Shown here in pieces: positions 1 to 4,760 of a stretch of DNA of 6,157 bases. The stretch is from positions 1 to 6,157 of the forward strand of contig JACQSQ010000084.1 in assembly GCA_016211245.1 (NCBI GenBank), given 5' to 3'. A program made the position numbers and the translations under genes. The notes under the pieces are model-generated. The model was given only the letters and a program-made list of their open reading frames with translations, ran no database searches and was not told where the DNA came from. Source of the DNA: Candidatus Woesearchaeota archaeon. Lineage in GTDB: Archaea; Nanobdellota; Nanobdellia; Woesearchaeales; GW2011-AR4. Every line of letters begins with the position of its first letter. The stretch's first letter is position 1.

Positions 1-101
1 TCCCAATAATGTTTAAAAATAAAGAGATGGAAAAAACCATAGTCAAAGAGCTTGAGCTGGAGGAGGAAGAAATTGAATGGCTCAAGAAGCAGATAGCTTA
101 G
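1..101 (+). CDS. C-terminal end of an unidentified protein (5' partial)
   Basis: The reading frame starting at base 3 is open from the window edge to a TAG at 99-101, giving about 32 visible residues; the other two plus frames hit stops at once (TAA at 7-9 and at 14-16). The tail is highly charged and probably helical: a Lys-rich start, a run of Glu around positions 53-75 (LELEEEEIEW), then LKKQIA at the end. This pattern suits a C-terminal amphipathic helix or coiled coil. There is an ATG at 9, so a free-standing 30-residue peptide is formally possible, but the frame continuing to the edge makes a longer truncated gene more likely. It ends tail to tail with the aminotransferase gene, overlapping by 4 bp. 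No family can be assigned. Confidence 0.5.
   Translation, partial: PIMFKNKEMEKTIVKELELEEEEIEWLKKQIA
15..36 (-). terminator. Possible U-tract terminator for ilvE
   Basis: On the minus strand, T6 (from A6 at 31-36) and a second T-rich run (from 15-23) lie 60-85 bp past the ilvE stop. They fall within the neighbouring plus-strand gene, since the two genes overlap tail to tail and leave no intergenic space for a terminator. No hairpin is evident. Support is compositional only. Confidence 0.2.
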
Positions 102-991
102 ATATGCTCTAACCACTTATCATATTTCTTGTTTTTCCCAGAAACAACGTCTCTAAATAATGACGTTAATTTTTTTGTTAAGTGCCCAATTTCCCCGTTT
201 CCTATTCTTGCATCATCTATCCGTATTATTGGAGTTATCTCAGCGCCAGTCCCTGTGAAAAATGCCTCGTCCGCTTTTTTTGCCTCTTCCAGCTTGAAAT
301 TTTTTTCCAGAACTTCTATGCTATTATCTCCAGCAATTTTGATAATGGAGTCTCTTGTAACTCCTGGCAATATATTTCCTAGCGGAGGGGTTATAACAAC
401 ATTATTTTTTGCGATAAAAAAATTCTCTGCTGGCCCCTCAGCCACATTGCCATTATAGTCAAGCAATAAGGCTTCATCATACCCTTTTTCTCTTGCTTCA
501 AGTATGGCAAGGAGCGAATTGATGTAATATCCTGAAATCTTTACCCCCATAGGGGCCGAATTCGGGTGAAGCCTGATGTAGCTGGATGATTTAATCCTGA
601 CTGAGGCGTTTTGCAGATATTTACTCCATGGAAGGATTATCATGGCCAAATTTACTTTGCTGTCTTTCGCGTGGACATAAAGCTCGCTTTCGCCGTAAAA
701 AGCTATTGGCCTTAAATAGCCGCTTTTCATGCCGCTTGATTTTACAGCAAGCTTTGAGGCATTTATCAGCTGGTTTTCGCTATAACCAACATTCATGCCG
801 AGAATTTTGGCTGATTTGACTAGTCGTTTTATATGATCTTTAAGCCTGAAAAGCGCAACGCCCCTTCCAGTTTCGTAGAATCTAATGCCTTCAAAAGCCG
901 CTGCTCCATAATGTAGGGAGTAGGCTGTAATGTGCACTCTGCAATCTTCCCATTCAACAAGTTCCCCGTTAAACCATATTTTTGGCTTCAT
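98..991 (-). CDS. ilvE: Branched-chain amino acid aminotransferase (PLP fold type IV)
   Basis: This cytosolic PLP enzyme should interconvert leucine, isoleucine and valine with their 2-oxo acids, using glutamate/2-oxoglutarate as partner. From ATG 991 it has 297 residues, normal for IlvE. In that numbering: N-terminal IWFNGELVEWED (5-16); YGAAAFEGIR (28-37), where FEGIR separates BCATs from D-amino acid transaminases and aminodeoxychorismate lyases; the Arg of YLRP (94), matching the substrate-side Arg of E. coli IlvE; the Schiff-base lysine K151 in GVKISGYY; EGPAENFF (185-192), whose first Glu contacts the pyridine nitrogen; LPGVTRD (208-214); and GTGAEITP (247-254) in the cofactor/substrate site. 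The frame extends to a TTG at 1012 (304 residues), but the TATA element at 1017-1024 would sit only 5 bp from it, while it is about 29 bp from ATG 991. The seven extra residues also precede the usual family start. Monocistronic, divergent from the protease gene. Function is secure; the exact substrate range is inferred. Confidence 0.95.
   Translation of the reverse strand: MKPKIWFNGELVEWEDCRVHITAYSLHYGAAAFEGIRFYETGRGVALFRLKDHIKRLVKSAKILGMNVGYSENQLINASKLAVKSSGMKSGYLRPIAFYGESELYVHAKDSKVNLAMIILPWSKYLQNASVRIKSSSYIRLHPNSAPMGVKISGYYINSLLAILEAREKGYDEALLLDYNGNVAEGPAENFFIAKNNVVITPPLGNILPGVTRDSIIKIAGDNSIEVLEKNFKLEEAKKADEAFFTGTGAEITPIIRIDDARIGNGEIGHLTKKLTSLFRDVVSGKNKKYDKWLEHI
125..136 (+). terminator. 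Possible U-tract terminator for the upstream plus-strand gene
   Basis: A T-rich run (TTTCTTGTTTTT) begins 24 bp after the TAG at 99-101, and a T7 run follows at 170-176. Archaeal polymerase commonly stops at U-tracts without a hairpin. Both runs lie inside the 3' end of ilvE on the opposite strand, where they encode Lys/Asn-rich codons, so they may simply be coding sequence. Confidence 0.25.
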
Positions 992-1006
992 TGGCACAAA
1001 AGCTTC

Positions 1007-1016
1007 CCGCAAGCGG
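1007..1016. promoter_or_regulatory. Short inverted repeat between ilvE TATA and start, possible operator
   Basis: CCGC-AA-GCGG is a perfect 4-bp inverted repeat with a 2-bp centre, directly abutting the ilvE TATA element on its downstream side. It is a GC-rich island in an AT-rich intergenic region. A repressor binding here would block polymerase recruitment, as many archaeal repressors do. The repeat is short enough to be chance, so this is only a candidate. Confidence 0.25.
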
Positions 1017-1024
1017 TTTTAAAT
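1017..1024 (-). promoter_or_regulatory. TATA-like element of the ilvE promoter
   Basis: Read on the minus strand this is ATTTAAAA, preceded by CACAAC and followed by CCGCTTGCGG. Its centre is about 29 bp upstream of ATG 991, matching the usual archaeal spacing of roughly 26-27 bp from TATA centre to transcription start and predicting an mRNA with almost no leader. This placement is the main reason for choosing ATG 991 over TTG 1012. No Shine-Dalgarno site is needed or obvious. Seen: the AT-rich octamer and spacing. Inferred: promoter function. Confidence 0.6.
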
Positions 1025-1042
1025 GTTGTGGTGGTATTGAAG

Positions 1043-1066
1043 AAACAAATAAATACCAGACTTAAT
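1043..1066 (+). promoter_or_regulatory. Promoter of the S8 protease gene (BRE/TATA plus shared downstream box)
   Basis: The block has AAAC (possible BRE) at 1043-1046, the A/T-rich TATA-like AAATAAATA at 1047-1055, then CCAG and ACTTAAT ending at 1066. The TATA centre (about 1051) is 27 bp ahead of ATG 1078, so the transcript should be leaderless or nearly so. The same 24-nt arrangement recurs upstream of valS at 4725-4748 (19 of 24 positions identical, no gaps). The facing ilvE TATA element is only about 22 bp away, so the two divergent promoters are packed tightly and could compete. Confidence 0.6.
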
Positions 1067-1077
1067 TCCAAAATGCC

Positions 1078-4000
1078 ATGTACAGGAAGATTTTAATGTT
1101 TTTCATATTTATTTTGGTTATATTTGCCTATTCTGTCTCTGTTCATTCGGAGGCAAATTCTGAAATGCAGGAATTATTCGGCGATGAGGAGGAAGTTGAA
1201 GTAATTGTTGTTTTAAAAGATGATTACAATGTCTTGGGGAAGTATAGTGCAGCCAAATACAAAGACGATTTTGAAAAGAAAAAGATGATGATACAGGAAC
1301 AGCAGGAAGAAGTTCTTGAAGATTTGGAAATAAAGGATAAAAATGACGGATTGTCCGCACAATCGGACGAAAATTACGATTTTGATTTAACCAATACTTA
1401 TGCTACAGTAAATGGATTTGCAGGCAAGCTGAAAAAATCAAGCTATGAAAAGCTGAAGAATAATCCTGGAGTTTTGAGAATAATCAAGGATGGAACTAAA
1501 AGTTTTGTTCTTGACTCCAGTGTTCCTCAGGTAAATGCCACCAATGCCTGGAAATTAATATACAATGGGGAAAACCTCACGGGAAAACATGAGACTGTTT
1601 GCGTCATTGACAGTGGAATAGACTATACACATCCAAACTTAGGTAACTGTTCAAGCGAATCATTCCTTGCTGGAAATTGCAGCAAAGTTGTTGCAGGGCA
1701 TGATTTTAAAAATAATGATTCTAACCCAATTGATGATCAGGGTCATGGAACACATGTAGCTGGCATAATTGCCTCGACAAACGACACTTACAGAGGAGTT
1801 GCTCCTGATGCAAGCCTTGTTGCAATAAAGGTTTGCGATAACACAAGTAGCGGAAATTGTGCTGACAGCGCTATAGTAAATGGTATAGACTGGTGTGTTA
1901 ATAACGCTTCAAAATACAACATTTCTGTTATTAGCATGAGTTTAGGAGGTGGCTCGTTCACAACCTATTGCGATAATGAAGACTCTCAATCTGCATTTAA
2001 AATTGCCATAGATAATGCAGTTGCAAGAAACATCTCAGTTATTGTTGCAAGTGGAAATAGCGGAAGTACAACCGCAATAAGCTCGCCTGCATGTTTAAGG
2101 AATTCAACTGCTATAGGATCTGTGACTAAAGCTGATGCCATATCTAGTTTTAGTAATCGGAATAATATAACCGATTTATTGGCTCCTGGCAGTTCCATTA
2201 AATCGACAGTGCCAAGAAGCGGTTGCATAAACTGTGATACTAGTGGATTTTTGACGCTTTCAGGCACTTCAATGGCTACTCCTCATGTAAGCGGTGCTTT
2301 TGCTCTGTTAAGGCAGTATAGAAGATTAGAGCAGAGCATTACATTGACCCCCGTTCAAATTCAAGATGCATTAAACGACACAGGTAAACAAATTACCGAT
2401 TCTAATGGTTTAGTCTTTTCAAGAATAAACATTTATTCTTCAATATTGTCGCTTGATACTATAAAGCCGGGCATTACTTTAGTAACACCAACGCCTGCAA
2501 ATAACACCAATCTTTCATTAAACTCAACAAACTTTTTTGTTTATATAAATGCCTCAACTTCGGAAGTTTTATCTTCCGCTATTATTGAAATAACAAATGG
2601 AACAAAAACTAATTTTACCATGAATATAAACGGCTTGAACTCCTTCATAAATTTAACATCTTTAAAAGTTGGAGTTATTTCATTTAGGATTTATGGAAAT
2701 GATTCTGCTGGAAATTTAAACATCACAGACTTAATAATATTGCAGATAAACAATACGGCACCTAACATCAGTTCCTTTTCGCCAAGCGAAGAATCAGTCA
2801 TTATCTTTGAGCCAAATAACCAGACATTCTCAATAAACTTCACAGACAGCGAGAATGACACGGTTGCATTTTCTTGGTATCTAAACAATTCCCTGCAAAC
2901 CAGCGGAATCAACAAATCAGAATTTAATTTTACGGGAAATTTCACTTCTGTAGGATTTTATGTTATAAATGCAACCCTTACAGACGGCTCAGCCTTGCCA
3001 CATAAAAGCTGGAATCTGACGGTAAGCAATGCAAACAGAATACCCACTATAACGTCTGCCAACATAACCAATACAGACTTCCTGAACAGGACCAACGGAA
3101 CATTGCAGGCATTCTGGAGCTTTAGCGATATAGATGGAGACTTAATAACTGCAAATGAAACCTTTTGGTACATAAACAATACAAAAATTGAGAATTACAC
3201 CAACAAAACATCAATACATTTAGTAAACACGACAAAGCTTGAGAACTGGACTTTAAGCGCCAGGGTTTTTGACGGCTCTAACTGGAGCGGGTTTGCCAAC
3301 AGCTCGATTATAACAATCTCAAATTCAAAACCCGAAATAAATATAACAACGCTTTCAATTACAGCCCAGGAAACCCAGACAGCCAATATTTCCCTTAATG
3401 CATCTGATTTGGATAATGATCCTCTGGCTTTCACTTCAAATAAAAGTGATTTTTCATTATCAAACAACGCTTTTCTTTGGGCTACTAACCTGACTAGTAG
3501 CGGAGCTTACACAATAAACATTACTGTCAATGATAGTATTGAAATCGATTCAATAATTGTAAATGTCACGGTGATAGACGCACGCGACCTGGACAACGAC
3601 GGCAACCCTGACTTTAACGAGACTGATGATGATGGCGACGGCATTTTAGATGAAAATGACTTTTTGTTTGGCAATTTGTCATCGTTAAATACCACTTTAT
3701 CGATAAACTTAACAATAAATGGAACATCAAACCTATCAAAATTATTCAATGACACCTTTACAATTAGCATAACCAATGGAAGCCACCAGATAATAGAGTT
3801 TAATTTTACATTTAACTCCTCCAACTATCTTGATTTGGGCAACCTGACGATAAACAGGACTATTAACGGAAGCAGCGCGGTGTCCTTGCGTGGCAGGCTG
3901 AACCTTTATAATTCCACAAAAACAATATTTTTGGAAAAAATAAACGCCACGGCAAAGTCAGTCTGCATAAAAGATGCAGATGTCAGCTATGCAAATATAA

Positions 4001-4722
4001 GCTCCAGCTGCAATGAAGCAAACGAGACTCTGTTGACATGCGATAATTCCACCTCCGGGCAGTACGCGTGCTATGACACAGGAACAAGATACAAAGTGAC
4101 TGGCTTGAACCATTCTGCAGTCAAGGAGCAATGCAGGGACAATGATGGGGATGGCTATGGAACAGGCTGTGCATTAGGCAGCGACTGCAACGATGGGGAC
4201 AGCTCAAAAAACACTGACTGCTCAAGCGGTGGCGGTGGAGGCGGCAGTAGCAGTAGCAGTGGCGGTGGAGGGGGTGGGGGAAGCGGAGGTGGAGGGTCAT
4301 CAGGATTTGTCTGCAACATGGAATGGCAATGCGGCGAATGGACGAAATGCGCTCAGGAAGTCCAGACAAGAACTTGCGAATTTGTGAAAGTGCCGCAACA
4401 TGTCCAGAGTGAGCAATGCCCCGAAAGCGCCAAACCGCCAGAGACAACTATGGCATGCGAAGTAAAAAATGAGCCAATAGTGGCAACATCCTTGGTTGTT
4501 GAAGAAACCAATATAAGTGAAGCGCAGAACTTAGAAAATGAAGAACAAGAAAATTTGACTGCAGAGCCGGAAGCGACAGAAGAAAAAAAAGGATTGGCAG
4601 CGATAACAGGAACTTTAATCAAGATAACAAACAGGCTAAGCCTGTGGATAGCCTTAGCAGCCATAATATCGACTATAATAATAACTATACTGCTATATAA
4701 GTATAAAAATAGAAATAAATAA
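1078..4722 (+). CDS. Secreted, membrane-anchored subtilisin-like serine protease (S8) with long glycosylatable stalk
   Basis: A 1214-residue multidomain endopeptidase predicted to act outside the cell. Order: signal peptide 1-24 (MYRK, hydrophobic core, cleavage probably near SVHS); inhibitor-I9-like propeptide about 38-147, interrupted by a charged helical segment at 60-90; S8 catalytic domain about 168-455 with D178 (VIDSG), H223 (DQGHGTHVAG), oxyanion Asn N327 (ASGNSG) and nucleophile S398 (SGTSMATPHVSG), so it should be active. Ten cysteines in this domain (175-386) suggest disulfides. Residues 463-835 form about four Ig/cadherin/PKD-like beta domains of about 95 residues, two sharing a WYxNN strand (600, 697). 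Next come a TSP3-like Asp repeat 837-861, a beta-rich four-Cys module 863-1017, a second Asp-rich metal-binding motif 1019-1048, a Gly/Ser linker 1049-1075, a six-Cys TSP1-like module 1079-1127, an acidic spacer, and a membrane helix about 1188-1207 with a basic cytosolic tail. About 73 N-x-S/T sequons are present. It has its own promoter. Natural substrate unknown; peptide scavenging or action on host or neighbouring cell surfaces are inferences. Confidence 0.93.
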   Translation: MYRKILMFFIFILVIFAYSVSVHSEANSEMQELFGDEEEVEVIVVLKDDYNVLGKYSAAKYKDDFEKKKMMIQEQQEEVLEDLEIKDKNDGLSAQSDENYDFDLTNTYATVNGFAGKLKKSSYEKLKNNPGVLRIIKDGTKSFVLDSSVPQVNATNAWKLIYNGENLTGKHETVCVIDSGIDYTHPNLGNCSSESFLAGNCSKVVAGHDFKNNDSNPIDDQGHGTHVAGIIASTNDTYRGVAPDASLVAIKVCDNTSSGNCADSAIVNGIDWCVNNASKYNISVISMSLGGGSFTTYCDNEDSQSAFKIAIDNAVARNISVIVASGNSGSTTAISSPACLRNSTAIGSVTKADAISSFSNRNNITDLLAPGSSIKSTVPRSGCINCDTSGFLTLSGTSMATPHVSGAFALLRQYRRLEQSITLTPVQIQDALNDTGKQITDSNGLVFSRINIYSSILSLDTIKPGITLVTPTPANNTNLSLNSTNFFVYINASTSEVLSSAIIEITNGTKTNFTMNINGLNSFINLTSLKVGVISFRIYGNDSAGNLNITDLIILQINNTAPNISSFSPSEESVIIFEPNNQTFSINFTDSENDTVAFSWYLNNSLQTSGINKSEFNFTGNFTSVGFYVINATLTDGSALPHKSWNLTVSNANRIPTITSANITNTDFLNRTNGTLQAFWSFSDIDGDLITANETFWYINNTKIENYTNKTSIHLVNTTKLENWTLSARVFDGSNWSGFANSSIITISNSKPEINITTLSITAQETQTANISLNASDLDNDPLAFTSNKSDFSLSNNAFLWATNLTSSGAYTINITVNDSIEIDSIIVNVTVIDARDLDNDGNPDFNETDDDGDGILDENDFLFGNLSSLNTTLSINLTINGTSNLSKLFNDTFTISITNGSHQIIEFNFTFNSSNYLDLGNLTINRTINGSSAVSLRGRLNLYNSTKTIFLEKINATAKSVCIKDADVSYANISSSCNEANETLLTCDNSTSGQYACYDTGTRYKVTGLNHSAVKEQCRDNDGDGYGTGCALGSDCNDGDSSKNTDCSSGGGGGGSSSSSGGGGGGGSGGGGSSGFVCNMEWQCGEWTKCAQEVQTRTCEFVKVPQHVQSEQCPESAKPPETTMACEVKNEPIVATSLVVEETNISEAQNLENEEQENLTAEPEATEEKKGLAAITGTLIKITNRLSLWIALAAIISTIIITILLYKYKNRNK
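4228..4296 (+). repeat. GGN/AGY trinucleotide tract encoding a Gly/Ser linker
   Basis: Within the protease gene, 23 codons read as six Gly, five Ser, seven Gly, Ser, then four Gly (residues 1051-1073), flanked by further Ser. The Ser run is an almost pure AGT/AGC alternation (4243-4260). The product is a natural flexible linker between the metal-binding motif and the TSP1-like module. Because the unit is 3 bp, slippage would change linker length without a frameshift. The tract is far more GC-rich than the rest of the gene and contains two G5 runs (4270-4274, 4276-4280) and a G3 run (4294-4296). Confidence 0.85.
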
Positions 4723-4724
4723 TT

Positions 4725-4748
4725 AAACTTTTAAATACTAGTCTTAAT
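4725..4748 (+). promoter_or_regulatory. Promoter of valS (BRE/TATA plus shared downstream box)
   Basis: AAAC at 4725-4728 is followed by TTTTAAATA at 4729-4737, a good archaeal TATA box, then CTAG and TCTTAAT ending at 4748. The TATA centre (about 4733) is 28 bp ahead of ATG 4761, predicting a leaderless or nearly leaderless mRNA. No Shine-Dalgarno motif precedes the ATG. The block matches the protease promoter at 1043-1066 in 19 of 24 ungapped positions. It shows that valS need not depend on readthrough from the protease gene, although the 38-bp gap contains no clear terminator. Confidence 0.65.
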
Positions 4749-4760
4749 CTCTATACTCAA

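Noticed and set aside
129..458. Plus-strand open frame of 109 codons opposite ilvE
   Set aside because: It lies wholly antisense to a gene with clear family motifs, shows no domain or promoter of its own, and is compositionally a shadow of the real frame.
1986..3824. Several minus-strand open frames of 73-105 codons inside the protease gene
   Set aside because: They are antisense to a continuous, motif-supported 1214-codon gene, are rich in Val/Leu/Phe as expected from the reverse of Asn/Thr/Ile codons, and none has a recognisable start signal or family.
4193..4387. Ala/Val/Gly-rich plus-strand frame across the linker tract
   Set aside because: It is the +1 reading of the Gly/Ser repeat inside the protease gene, with no independent start signal.
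4121..4447. Cys/His/Arg-rich minus-strand frame that looks superficially like a metal-binding protein
   Set aside because: Its His/Cys/Arg richness is just the reverse reading of the GGN/AGY linker tract and neighbouring Cys codons on the plus strand.
4639..4698. C-terminal hydrophobic segment as an archaeosortase (PGF-CTERM type) sorting signal
   Set aside because: No PGF or comparable tripeptide precedes the helix; it is better read as a plain transmembrane anchor with a basic tail.
4723..4760. Possible operon of the protease gene with valS
   Set aside because: A good TATA element sits at 4729-4737 at the right distance from ATG 4761, and the two functions are unrelated; readthrough is possible but not needed.
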